Assembly (NCBI GenBank): GCA_002389905.1
Contig: DGRE01000007.1
Location: 1 to 64,000 of the forward strand
Reading direction: 5' to 3'
Length of the DNA stretch: 64,000 bases
Source of the DNA: Hungatella sp. UBA4396
GTDB lineage: Bacteria > Bacillota > Clostridia > Lachnospirales > Lachnospiraceae
A model generated the notes under the pieces. It saw nothing but the letters and a program-made list of their open reading frames with translations. It made no database searches and was not told the origin of the DNA. The position numbers and the translations under genes are program-made. Positions 9,661-18,711 of the stretch are shown piece by piece (the stretch's first letter is position 1; each line of letters starts with the position of its first letter).

Positions 9661-9761
9661 GTAAAAGAAAGCACCCACTCCAAATGTGGATGCTCCCAGA
9701 ATAATACTTAAATGTCCTTACGGACACCGCTCACTCTGTTTAAAACAGGGTGAGCATTTTA
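9661..9761 (+). ncRNA. Candidate antisense antitoxin RNA (type I system)
   Basis: The predicted transcript starts about seven bases after the -10 box. It ends at a 10-bp hairpin (GCTCACTCTG 9729-9738 with CAGGGTGAGC 9746-9755) followed by ATTTTATTT. Its 3' end overlaps the 3' end of the small hydrophobic frame on the minus strand, so the two RNAs are complementary tail to tail, as in txpA/RatA-type modules. No protein is encoded here. The call rests on layout and promoter strength only. Confidence 0.6.
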
Positions 9762-9864
9762 TTTCTTCTTGTTTCTCTTATCGAGAAAGGCAAGAAACGC
9801 TACAATCAAGCCGCCAAAGGATATCAGCAAAGCTAATATCTCGTAAAAATCGTAATGACTTCAT
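9759..9864 (-). pseudogene. Small holin-like type I toxin, apparently frameshifted
   Basis: On the minus strand a frame ending at TAA 9759-9761 reads YEILALLISFGGLIVAFLAF and then DKRNKKK. This is a single membrane helix with a basic tail, typical of the Firmicutes holin-like toxins. No ATG lies in that frame: a stop codon comes eight codons before YEIL. The nearest ATG (9862-9864) is one base out of frame. Removing one base, for instance in ATGAAG or in the five-T run at 9845-9849, would give a 34-codon toxin starting at that ATG. I therefore call a decayed toxin. Sequencing error or a switchable homopolymer are alternatives. Confidence 0.6.
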
Positions 9865-10526
9865 ATGCTGTCGTGAGTGATTTCCTGATCTTATTTTACT
9901 AAGGGAACTGGTGTTCTACAATCTTATTTTTATAAAATAACCGGCCTGACGACACCTTTACCTATCAGACTGATTTCATTTTTTCAGATTGCTAATCCAC
10001 TGATAACACAAAGTCCTTCGGTACTTCAAATATCTTTATATCTTTATATCTTTATATCTTCACTTATAAATACCCCGACCTAGATTCAACATAATATTAA
10101 TCCTCCCTTCCCTATCCAACATTATGGAATTCCTAATTCACAGGTTAAAATTCTCGTCTTCTTATTAATTGCCATTTCACCAAAAATCATTATCCTTTTA
10201 TTGAAATTATTGTCCCATTTCATACATGCTGTGACAAGAAGAAAAGGTGGAAAAGCTGTTCTGAAAAATTGCATTCCACCATAATCTTCCATCTTTTCCT
10301 TTTTCAGAAATTTCGGTTACTTATTTTCGTTTACAAAAAAATTTCTTCGTAACTTTTCTTTCTTTTTTTCAAGCGCATAACATATAATTCCTATATAATT
10401 AACATGTAACTCTACTTATATGAATTTAAACATCATAAAAAGCACTACAGAAGAAAGGAAAAGCTGAAATTTCAAAGCTTTAGGTAACGTGCATGAGCGG
10501 CTTTGTATAGCAAAGGAGGGATTAAC
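9865..10526. other. AT-rich leader region before the second adhesin, no gene seen
   Basis: No coding frame with a ribosome binding site is visible. The area holds an 8-bp tandem repeat, TATCTTTA, 3.75 copies at 10031-10060. A TATAAT-like box lies near 10394, inside CTATATAATTAAC, without a convincing -35 partner. A long stretch of 5' untranslated sequence before the adhesin is likely. Confidence 0.5.
10031..10060. repeat. Short tandem repeat (TATCTTTA) x3.75
   Basis: Three full copies of an 8-bp unit and a six-base partial copy stand in a row, about 470 bp upstream of the second adhesin gene. Such repeats can change copy number, but this one is outside any recognisable promoter or reading frame. 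Confidence 0.8.
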
Positions 10527-13500
10527 ATGAAAAGGAGAAAACGCAGACAATTGATGAGTTGGCTTTTAGCCACGCTTTTGGTATTGAATGTACTTCTTCC
10601 TGCTACTACTGTCCAGGCGGATGTACATGACAATCATCAGGAAATGTCATCTGATTCTGGCAACGAAGGTAATACAACTGATACCCAAGAAGATGAAGCA
10701 GACACGGAAACAACTGAAGAGGGGCAGAAAGATTCCGATAACGGAACTCCTTCAGGAAATGAAGGATCAGAGACCACTCCTGGAGGCAACGACGGTGAAG
10801 AAGGAACAGAGACCACTCCCGAGGATAACAACGGTGAAGAAGGCTCTAATGAAAACGAAAACACTGGCGAAGGCAATGAAAACACTAACGAGGACAACGA
10901 AAACACTGACGAAGGCAACGAAAACACTAACGAGGACATCGAAAACACTGACGAAGGCAACGAAAACACTAACGAAGACAATGAAAGCACTGGCGAAGGC
11001 GCCGAAAACGGCTCTGAAGATAATGAAGAACAAGATTCTGACAAGGGCGAAGGCGAAAACGCTGATAACGATAACGAAAAACCTTCCGGAGAAAATAATG
11101 AGGGCCCAGTTGCTGATCCAGTAACCCCAGGTCCTGCACCAGCACCGGAAACTCTGGCAAAAGTCAGAACGCTGGCAAACAATGTAACGGAGGAATTTGA
11201 AAAAAAGGCTACGATAAAAGTAGGCGATGCAGAAATTGCACCTGGCGGCGATCTGAGTATCAACGATGGTGATGAAGTTCTCATCAGATTTGATTTTACC
11301 GGTATTCCCGTACCTCGTGACGGATCAGGTGTAAATCCAGGTGATGAAGCCAGAATCATAATTGGAAAAGGCTTGAAATTTACAACAGATACACCGATTG
11401 AATTAACCGTTGAAGGTGAAGACTACAGTATTGGTCATGTGGAATTCGCAGAAGAATATGATGAAAATGATGATGCCATATTAGTTGCCTATATTCACTT
11501 TGAATGGGATTGGGATCAAATTCCTGAGGATACACTTGAATTCAATGCCGGTTTTGAAATCGATTTACAGTATAGCAAAGAAGATGCAGGAACCGGTAGT
11601 AATAATGAGAAGATCATTACTATTTTGGGCAGCAAGTACTATGTCAAAGATCCGCTTGAATTCGAATTAAGAAAAACAGGAACTCCCAGCATAGCTGAGA
11701 AAAAGGTCACATGGCAAGTCACTGTTGAATCAAATCCAGAAGGATCGGATTTAGGCGGATTCACATTTTCAGATGATCTATCAAAGGTTGGAGGCTATAA
11801 GGAGAACTCATTTAAAGTTTTAGGAATAGAGGATCAGCAGCCTGATAATGACTCAACAGCAACTAATCTGAAATACACCTTTCCCGATGGCATAAAAGCA
11901 CCTCAGATTATCCAGTTTGAAACTGAAATTTGGGATACAGATTTTAATTCAAACGCAGAAAAAATCATAAGAAATACGGCAAAAATCAAGGCAACTTCCA
12001 GTGATGCAATACCATCAAACGAAGCAAAAGTGACACTTCCTGGAAAGAGATGGATTGAAAAGGAAGGAAAACTAATTAAAACCGGAGATGATCTAGATTT
12101 CTGGGAAATTGAATGGACTATTGTTGCCAATAAAGAAAGCCGTACCTTAACAAATGTCACAATTACTGATATATTAGGCTCCAATCACAGCGACAAACAG
12201 CAGGAAGTTATATCAATAAAGTACACAATCCAAGGTCAGACAGAAGTTACACTGCCAATCAGCCAGACCAGCTTATCTTTTGATGAATTGAGCGCACCCA
12301 TTACAATAACTGTAAGGACCAGAATACCGAATGATGCAGATGGTATTTTCGAAAATATAAACTATACCAATAGGGCTACCATCAAATGGGATGGAAGCAG
12401 CAAAGATGGTGCCAGTGCCGATGCTTCCGTGGGAATTGGTGAAAGGTCACTCCAAAAAGACGGCAAAAAAACAAGTGACCACCGAATTGAATGGACTGTA
12501 AAGTTCGATCCTCAGCCTCAACGTGATGATTTTACAGGTAATCTTAAGATTTACGACTTGCTGGTTCACGGTACAAATGCAGATGATATTGCTCTGCCAG
12601 AAGGAACTCCCGATATTCTTCAATATGCGAAGACAAATCAGATGTTTAAGGCTTGGATTTCCCAACCTACGGGCGCTACAGTCACTCCAATCTATAAAGA
12701 TAACAAACATGTGGCTGATTTATTGATCGTGCCAATAGCCGATCACACGCAATCTACTTCTTTTAAATTCCAGTCACAGATAGTGGACCACGAAATATAT
12801 GCTAACAATCAAAAAACTAATAAGATACAGAATACTGCCGTATTATACAATGGAACCACCAGAATGGCTACGGCAACAAAAGAGGTAGAATACGAAAGCA
12901 ACATCTTAAGAAAAGGAGTTCTCAAGTTTGATGCTGGCGAAGATCCAGGTATATCTGGCAACGCCGGTACAGACGGGAACGGTTTCAACCACAAAACCAG
13001 AACAGCAACTTTCCGCCTGGATGTCAATACAGATGGTCTGGATTTAACCGGACTGAGCGGAGGTAGTGTCACTGTAACAGATGTTCTTCCTGAGGGCTGG
13101 ACATTCGACAAAACCTTTAACGATAACAATGGTTACAAAATAGTGAAAGCCACCGGTTCAGAAGCCACACTAGCTATAACCGCTGAATTTAAACCGGAAG
13201 GCGATTCTCCCAACGAGGTTTCCTTCACCTTTACAGCACTCAACGAACATTATGTCATTCTCGTACGTGCAAAGCTGTCCGAGGAAACTTATAAGGAATA
13301 TCTGGAAAATACTAATGGTGAAAAACGTGTTACAAACACAGCAACCATATCCTTTGAAAAATGGGACTTCACTCCTGCACCTGCCACACAGGATGTCATA
13401 GTCAAAGCCCAGATTCTGAAGAAAGGTGTAATAAAAGCACCTACTTCTTCAAGCCGTTCTTTGACATGGCAGGTCAACTACCAGCCTTTTGATTACGACT

Positions 13501-15173
13501 TAAGAGAATTGGACGATTATAAAGATTTAGAGCTTATAGACGAACTCCACGAAGGTCTTGAGCTGCCAACCACCAATACCGGTGTCCCCATTTGGGAAAA
13601 TATTACCATCACAAAGATGGTCATGGGAGCTGACGGCAACTATACAGACCAGTCTGGTGAAGGCGCAGCACTGGATCCCAGAGATTTTATCACCTATGAT
13701 TCAGCCACACGTACCTTAACATTTAAAATCCCTGACAACAATCAGGCCTATCGCTTAACCTATGTAACACATATTACCCTGGAAGGTGACGGCACAGTTA
13801 ATAACTCTGTTAAACTGAAGGGAATTAAGGATGATATAGTAAATACAGGAGGCTCATTTAAAGTTCAGCATCAAAAAGGCTGGTCCAACATTTATCTGGG
13901 CGGATACGTAATGCTCACCAAGGTTGACGGCTTCGACCAGGCTCTCCTGGAAGGTGCAGAATTCTCTCTGATTGCAGAAGACGGAACGGTAATCCGAAAA
14001 GGCCGGACAGATTCAAGTGGTAAATACAGAATATCTGCAATACCGGCAGGTACCTACACTCTGCAGGAAACAGATCCACCGGAAGGCTACACTCCTTCTG
14101 GAAAAACTTACCGTATTGTTGTTACATCTGGAATCAGAGGCAAAATCATAACCACCATTGACGGCCAGGAAATTGAAGGCAACAACCTTACAGTCGAAAA
14201 CTTCAAGTCAGACGATTTCGGAAGACTGACATTCAGAAAGACAGTTGCCGGTAATGGCGGAGACAGGGACAGAGAATTTATATTTACAGTAAACTTACCA
14301 GGAACAGAAGTCCCATATAATTACATCGGATCAGGCGTTCCAAACGGAAGTATCCGGGACGGCGGAACCATTACTCTGAAACACGGCCAGATAATTACCA
14401 TTTACGGACTTCAGGCAGGTACAGAATACTCAGTCACCGAGGCCGACTACAGCCAGGATGGATATGAAGAAACCCGTACCGGAGAATCAAGTGGTACGAT
14501 TTTAGCAGACGGCGTCAGAGAAGAAGGCCAGATTTATGAAGTAGTCTTTACCAATACAAGAACTCTTCCAGGAGATCTGGTAATCAGCAAGACCGTTCTC
14601 GGAACCGGAGCTGACAGAACAAAGAAATTTGAGTTCACCATAACCTTTAACGCAGATGGCAGATATCCTTACAGCGGACCCGGAGTTCCTGAGGGAGCAA
14701 CCATTGCCAGCGGTGAGAAGATCACTCTCGCAGACGGAGAAAGCGCCACCATAACAGGATTGCCAGATGGCACCGTATATAAAGTAACAGAGGCTGATTA
14801 TTCCTCACAAAGATACACAACTGTAAGCACCAATGCAGAAGGCACCATAGAAACCAAGTCAAGTATAACTGCCGCATTTACCAACACATACAGAAGGCGC
14901 TCAAGCAGCGGCGGTGGTGGTAATCCATCAGGACCCAGACCTGGAACCCCGTTGGTTACTATAGAAGGAAATGTACCAACCGGAAATATAAGCGGCCCCC
15001 AGGAGGAGCCGGAACAACTGGTTAACATCGAAGGTAATATTCCATTGGCAGGCTTACCAAAGACCGGAGACAGCATGTTCGGCGTCCATGCAGCATTGAT
15101 ACTATTCATCTTCTCTGCCGGCATGGGAATATTTGCTTTCTCAATCCTGCTCCGGAAACAGGAAGAAGAATAA
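10527..15173 (+). CDS. LPXTG-anchored adhesin with acidic repeats, 1548 aa
   Basis: This is a cell-wall surface protein paralogous to the one at 3251-8458. The signal peptide covers residues 1-31 (KRRKRRQ, then a LLATLLVLNVLL core). Residues about 35-205 are an Asp/Glu/Asn/Thr-rich stalk with seven-residue repeats alternating NENTNED and NENTDEG. Beta-sandwich domains follow (SGGSVTVTDVLPEGWTFD matches its paralogue). Then come one SpaA-like unit (GTYTLQETDPPEGYTP) and two domains of the KTVxGxGxDRxxxFxFT type. A Gly/Ser/Pro spacer leads to LPKTGD (about 1510-1515), a membrane segment and a short charged tail. The start chosen is ATG 10527 with AAAGGAGG at 10512-10519. An upstream in-frame TTG at 10503 overlaps that site and is rejected. 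Ligand and sortase are unknown. Confidence 0.9.
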   Translation: MKRRKRRQLMSWLLATLLVLNVLLPATTVQADVHDNHQEMSSDSGNEGNTTDTQEDEADTETTEEGQKDSDNGTPSGNEGSETTPGGNDGEEGTETTPEDNNGEEGSNENENTGEGNENTNEDNENTDEGNENTNEDIENTDEGNENTNEDNESTGEGAENGSEDNEEQDSDKGEGENADNDNEKPSGENNEGPVADPVTPGPAPAPETLAKVRTLANNVTEEFEKKATIKVGDAEIAPGGDLSINDGDEVLIRFDFTGIPVPRDGSGVNPGDEARIIIGKGLKFTTDTPIELTVEGEDYSIGHVEFAEEYDENDDAILVAYIHFEWDWDQIPEDTLEFNAGFEIDLQYSKEDAGTGSNNEKIITILGSKYYVKDPLEFELRKTGTPSIAEKKVTWQVTVESNPEGSDLGGFTFSDDLSKVGGYKENSFKVLGIEDQQPDNDSTATNLKYTFPDGIKAPQIIQFETEIWDTDFNSNAEKIIRNTAKIKATSSDAIPSNEAKVTLPGKRWIEKEGKLIKTGDDLDFWEIEWTIVANKESRTLTNVTITDILGSNHSDKQQEVISIKYTIQGQTEVTLPISQTSLSFDELSAPITITVRTRIPNDADGIFENINYTNRATIKWDGSSKDGASADASVGIGERSLQKDGKKTSDHRIEWTVKFDPQPQRDDFTGNLKIYDLLVHGTNADDIALPEGTPDILQYAKTNQMFKAWISQPTGATVTPIYKDNKHVADLLIVPIADHTQSTSFKFQSQIVDHEIYANNQKTNKIQNTAVLYNGTTRMATATKEVEYESNILRKGVLKFDAGEDPGISGNAGTDGNGFNHKTRTATFRLDVNTDGLDLTGLSGGSVTVTDVLPEGWTFDKTFNDNNGYKIVKATGSEATLAITAEFKPEGDSPNEVSFTFTALNEHYVILVRAKLSEETYKEYLENTNGEKRVTNTATISFEKWDFTPAPATQDVIVKAQILKKGVIKAPTSSSRSLTWQVNYQPFDYDLRELDDYKDLELIDELHEGLELPTTNTGVPIWENITITKMVMGADGNYTDQSGEGAALDPRDFITYDSATRTLTFKIPDNNQAYRLTYVTHITLEGDGTVNNSVKLKGIKDDIVNTGGSFKVQHQKGWSNIYLGGYVMLTKVDGFDQALLEGAEFSLIAEDGTVIRKGRTDSSGKYRISAIPAGTYTLQETDPPEGYTPSGKTYRIVVTSGIRGKIITTIDGQEIEGNNLTVENFKSDDFGRLTFRKTVAGNGGDRDREFIFTVNLPGTEVPYNYIGSGVPNGSIRDGGTITLKHGQIITIYGLQAGTEYSVTEADYSQDGYEETRTGESSGTILADGVREEGQIYEVVFTNTRTLPGDLVISKTVLGTGADRTKKFEFTITFNADGRYPYSGPGVPEGATIASGEKITLADGESATITGLPDGTVYKVTEADYSSQRYTTVSTNAEGTIETKSSITAAFTNTYRRRSSSGGGGNPSGPRPGTPLVTIEGNVPTGNISGPQEEPEQLVNIEGNIPLAGLPKTGDSMFGVHAALILFIFSAGMGIFAFSILLRKQEEE
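10850..11000 (+). repeat. 21/42-bp tandem repeats in the adhesin gene
   Basis: Units of 21 bp encode seven residues (NENTNED or NENTDEG) and alternate to form a 42-bp higher-order repeat. About seven units stand in a row with few changes, so copy number may vary between strains by slippage without breaking the frame. Confidence 0.8.
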
Positions 15174-15196
15174 CACATAACAGAAATACACCATTC

Positions 15197-15230
15197 TCAG
15201 GCGAAAGGAAAACCCTTTCGCCTGATTTTA
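15197..15230 (+). terminator. Terminator of the second adhesin gene
   Basis: A perfect 12-bp stem, TCAGGCGAAAGG with its complement at 15213-15224, is followed by TTTTA. It lies 24 bp after the stop codon. Confidence 0.85.
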
Positions 15231-15323
15231 TGCCATATACATACATATATAAATTTTATCTTAATTTTTCTGTTATAATTCCCCTTAAATATTAAATTTT
15301 TCGTGAACATTATAAAATTTCTA

Positions 15324-15352
15324 TTGAAGAAAGCCGGCAAAACATGTATAAT
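15324..15352 (+). promoter_or_regulatory. Promoter of the purine permease gene
   Basis: TTGAAG (15324-15329), 17 bases, TATAAT (15347-15352). The 55-base leader before the start codon is too short for a purine riboswitch, and none of its conserved loops are present. Confidence 0.8.
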
Positions 15353-15406
15353 TAGAACATAATAAAAGATGGCCGTCTTTTAAAAAAACAATAAAGGAGT
15401 TACAAC

Positions 15407-16768
15407 ATGGAGAAGTTTTTCAAACTTAGGGAAAACGGAACGAATGTTCCAACGGAAATCATGGCGGGGATTACCACGTTTTTCGCAATGGGGTACATTA
15501 TTATTGTAAATCCCAACACTCTCAGTCAGGCAGGCATGGAATGGGGAGCCGTGTTCTTAGCCACTATCATCTCGGCAATCATTGGTACTTTAGTTATGGG
15601 GCTTGTAGCTAACGTTCCTTATGCACAGGCGCCGGGTATGGGACTGAACGCATTTTTTGTTTACACAGTTTGTTTTACGCTGAAATTCACATGGCAGCAG
15701 GCATTATCCATGGTTTTCATCTGCGGTATTTTGAACATCCTGATCACCGTAACCAAAATCCGTAAATACATCATCAAAGCGATTCCTGCCAGCCTGCAGA
15801 ACGCAATCAGCGGCGGCATCGGTATCTTCATTGCTTACATAGGTTTCCTTAATGTAGGAGCAATTAATTTCGGCGCAGGCGTTCCTGCCATGACCGATAT
15901 TACAACAAAATCTCTGGTAGTATTCATTATAGGACTTACACTGATCATTGTAATGACTGTAAAGAATGTAAAGGGAAGCATCCTGCTCAGTATTATTATC
16001 ACAACAATCATCGGAATTCCCATGGGAGTTACCCATACAGGTGACAGCATAAGCTTTACAGAAGCTCTGTCTGTACTCCCAACCACCTTCGGTGTGATCT
16101 TTACCTCTGAAGGACTTGTTTCTTTATTTAGCGATATGGGAAAACTTCCTCTCGTATTGATTACTGTTTTTTCTTTCAGTTTGTCCGATACCTTCGACAC
16201 CATCGGAACATTTATCGGAACAGGCCGAAGAAGCGGAATCTTCAGTGCAGAAGACGAAGCAGCACTGGAAAACGGCAAAGGATTCTCTTCCAAAATGGAT
16301 AAGGCATTATTTGCTGATGCAACAGCAACTTCCATTGGAGCCATTATCGGTACTTCCAACACAACCACATACGTGGAAAGTGCTGCCGGAATCGAAGCAG
16401 GCGGACGTACAGGACTCACCTCCGTTGTTACAGCAATCTGTTTTGCACTCAGCGCATTCCTGGCCGGTTTTGTAAGCGCCATTCCTTCTGTAGCTACAGC
16501 ACCTGCCCTGATCATCGTAGGATGTATGATGATCTCTGCATTTACAGAAATTGAATGGACCAACTTAGAAGAAGCAATTCCAGCTTTCTTTGCAGGAGTA
16601 TTCATGGCTCTTTGCTACAGCATTTCCTACGGTATTGCAACTTCATTCATCTTCTACTGCATTGTTAAAATTGCAAAGAAAAAAACAAAAGATTTAAGTC
16701 CGATTCTTGTTGGTTCCAGTATCTTATTTATACTGAACTTCATACTGCAGGCAGTACTTCCTAAGTAA
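15407..16768 (+). CDS. NCS2 (AzgA/PbuG-type) purine nucleobase permease, 453 aa
   Basis: This is an integral membrane proton symporter, most likely for adenine, guanine or hypoxanthine. The protein is hydrophobic throughout with about a dozen membrane segments. It carries the AzgA-branch signatures NPNTLSQAGM and AQAPGMGLNAFF near the N-terminus, DTFDTIGTFIGTG in the middle and GTSNTTTYVESAAGIEAGGR after it. Its 453 residues fit the family. The start ATG follows AAAGGAG. It is a single-gene unit with its own promoter and a shared hairpin terminator. Purine salvage fits the adenine deaminase operon elsewhere in the window, but the two are not linked. Exact substrate preference cannot be read from sequence. 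Confidence 0.9.
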   Translation: MEKFFKLRENGTNVPTEIMAGITTFFAMGYIIIVNPNTLSQAGMEWGAVFLATIISAIIGTLVMGLVANVPYAQAPGMGLNAFFVYTVCFTLKFTWQQALSMVFICGILNILITVTKIRKYIIKAIPASLQNAISGGIGIFIAYIGFLNVGAINFGAGVPAMTDITTKSLVVFIIGLTLIIVMTVKNVKGSILLSIIITTIIGIPMGVTHTGDSISFTEALSVLPTTFGVIFTSEGLVSLFSDMGKLPLVLITVFSFSLSDTFDTIGTFIGTGRRSGIFSAEDEAALENGKGFSSKMDKALFADATATSIGAIIGTSNTTTYVESAAGIEAGGRTGLTSVVTAICFALSAFLAGFVSAIPSVATAPALIIVGCMMISAFTEIEWTNLEEAIPAFFAGVFMALCYSISYGIATSFIFYCIVKIAKKKTKDLSPILVGSSILFILNFILQAVLPK

Positions 16769-16791
16769 AACCGAATATTGTTAAACATACC

Positions 16792-16816
16792 AAAGGGGCG
16801 CCAAAGCGCCCCTTTT
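16792..16816. terminator. Bidirectional terminator between permease and ABC-F genes
   Basis: AAAGGGGCGC (16792-16801) and GCGCCCC (16806-16812) form a GC-rich stem. TTTT follows on the + strand and, by symmetry, on the minus strand. Two convergent genes share it. Confidence 0.85.
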
Positions 16817-18693
16817 CATAAACTGTTCTCCACACCATACCACTCCAGACACAGTTGGTGCCACTGCTCCCAGGCCATTTCCCATTCTTCTTTAAGTCTC
16901 TTATACTCCTCTTCCCTCTCCCATGTTCTTCCGGTCCAGAAATCCTCTGATTCTCTCCATTCTTTTTCCATGGTTTCCATTCGTTCCCACAGCTGCCCTG
17001 TCTTTTCTCCTGCAGGCAGAAGCAGTTCCATCACCAGCCTCAGCTTCCAGTCCAAATAAGCTTCCTCTTCCGGAATCTCCCGCAGCCTGTGGCGTTCCGC
17101 TTTTGGAACCGCTCTCATTCCTGCAATCAAAGCCTGCTCTTCTGCCTTGATCTGGGCCGCTATGCCCTCTCCGCTTTTTTCCTTACCCATCCGCTCCAGA
17201 TAATGCTCATAGCCGAAGGGATAATAATAAACGGACTGGCCTTCAAAGATCAGCACCGATTCAGCCACACGGCTTAAAAAGTAACGGTCATGGGATACAA
17301 ACAGCATGGTTCCCTGATATGCCTTAAATGCGGATTCCAGGGTCTCCTTAGCCTTGATATCCATGTGGTTGGTGGGCTCATCAAGAATCAGAAAATTAGG
17401 TCTGCTCTGCAAAAGCTCCGCCAGAACCAGCCTGGACTTTTCCCCTCCTGACAGGGAATTCACCGTTTTCCCCGCTTCCTTTCCTCCAAACAGATAAGCC
17501 CCCAGAATGCTTCTCAGCTCCTTTTCCGGAAAGGACGGAAAAAGCTCCCGGAAATGCTCCGCCACGCTTTTATCCGAGTGAATCTCTGCCGAGTGCTGGT
17601 CAAAATATCCTATGGTGATCTGATTTCCTATGGAATACTCCCCGGAAACAGGCGGAATCAGCCCGGCCACTGTTTTCAAAAACGTGCTCTTTCCCGCTCC
17701 ATTTGCCCCAAGGATTCCTATTTTCTGTCCTCTCCGGATCCTCATGGTCATTTCCAGAAGAGGCGTGTCATAGCCAATTTTTAAATGCTCTGATTCAAAC
17801 ACACATTTGCTGCCGGGAAAGGCCGGTTCCAAAGGCCGGTTGAACCGGCTGATATCGTCCTCATCCGGCTTTGGAATCAATTCAAACCGCTCAATGGCCT
17901 TCTTCTTGGACCTGGCAAATGAAGCCTTGCTGGGCTTGTGTTTAAAGCGCTCAATCACCTCATTTAACCGCCTGATCTCCTCCTGCTGCCTTTCATAAGC
18001 CTTTGTCCTGATCTTAAAAAGCTTCTCCTTCTCCTCCCGGTAATGGCTGTAATTGCCCGGATACCGGGTCATCTTCCCTCCTGACAGTTCATACACCACG
18101 GTCGCGGTCTGATCCAGAAAAAAGCGGTCATGAGATACCATGACCACTGCTTTTTCATACCGCTTCATATATTGCTCCAACCACTCTGCTGCTTCAATGT
18201 CCAGGTGGTTGGTAGGTTCATCCAGGAGTAAAATGTCCGGTTTTAAAAGGAGGCAGCGGATCAGAGCAATCTTTGTCTGCTCTCCTCCGGAAAATTCAGA
18301 AAGCCTCTTCCTTTTATCCTCTTTGGAAAAGCCCAGACCTGTAAAAAGTCTGTCATATTCCCGTTCATATTCAAACCGTTCCACAGCATAAGGGTCCGGA
18401 CATGGGCAGGCTGACAAAATCTCCTCCTCCACAGTCCTGTCCTTATTTAAAAATGCCTGCTGCTTTAAGTATCCCACCGTCAGCTTTCTGGAACAGACAA
18501 TTCCCGGGCCTTCTCTCTTGTCATCCCGGTCCAAATCCAGTTCTCCGGCAATCAGTCTTAAAAGAGTGGTTTTTCCAGCTCCATTTTTACCTGTTACCGC
18601 AATTTTTTCGCTGCCGTGTATTTCAAAATCAATATGTGACAGGATTAAGTTCCCGCCTGCGGTCACTGTTCCGTCTTTAATCTGATATAGCAT
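16816..18693 (-). CDS. ABC-F family ATPase, 625 aa
   Basis: This is a soluble tandem ATPase of the ABC-F class, whose members act on the ribosome as translation factors or antibiotic-protection proteins. Two nucleotide-binding domains are seen: Walker A GKNGAGKTT near residue 35 and GANGAGKST near 330, signature motifs FSGGEQTK and LSGGEKSR, and Walker B LLLDEPTNHLD and LILDEPTNHMD. A charged linker separates them (residues about 215-270), and an acidic, Trp-rich C-terminal extension (about 515-625) follows. No membrane segment is present. It begins 18 bp after the DUF1576 gene on the same strand, so they are probably cotranscribed. Whether it protects against a drug or is a housekeeping factor cannot be decided here. 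Confidence 0.9.
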   Translation of the reverse strand: MLYQIKDGTVTAGGNLILSHIDFEIHGSEKIAVTGKNGAGKTTLLRLIAGELDLDRDDKREGPGIVCSRKLTVGYLKQQAFLNKDRTVEEEILSACPCPDPYAVERFEYEREYDRLFTGLGFSKEDKRKRLSEFSGGEQTKIALIRCLLLKPDILLLDEPTNHLDIEAAEWLEQYMKRYEKAVVMVSHDRFFLDQTATVVYELSGGKMTRYPGNYSHYREEKEKLFKIRTKAYERQQEEIRRLNEVIERFKHKPSKASFARSKKKAIERFELIPKPDEDDISRFNRPLEPAFPGSKCVFESEHLKIGYDTPLLEMTMRIRRGQKIGILGANGAGKSTFLKTVAGLIPPVSGEYSIGNQITIGYFDQHSAEIHSDKSVAEHFRELFPSFPEKELRSILGAYLFGGKEAGKTVNSLSGGEKSRLVLAELLQSRPNFLILDEPTNHMDIKAKETLESAFKAYQGTMLFVSHDRYFLSRVAESVLIFEGQSVYYYPFGYEHYLERMGKEKSGEGIAAQIKAEEQALIAGMRAVPKAERHRLREIPEEEAYLDWKLRLVMELLLPAGEKTGQLWERMETMEKEWRESEDFWTGRTWEREEEYKRLKEEWEMAWEQWHQLCLEWYGVENSL

Positions 18694-18711
18694 GTTCTGT
18701 CCTCTGTCTGC

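Noticed and set aside
9686..9880. 64-codon + strand frame
   Set aside because: It covers the antitoxin RNA and the antisense of the toxin frame; no ribosome binding site is present.
10031..10060. CRISPR-like repeat
   Set aside because: Unit is 8 bp without spacers; a simple tandem repeat. No CRISPR array or cas gene is seen anywhere in the window.
10637..11359. 240-codon minus-strand Ser/Pro-rich frame
   Set aside because: It is the shadow of the acidic repeat part of the adhesin; its low complexity mirrors the repeats.
15231..15406. Purine riboswitch upstream of the permease
   Set aside because: Searched by eye for the conserved loops; none present, and the promoter leaves only about 55 bases of leader.
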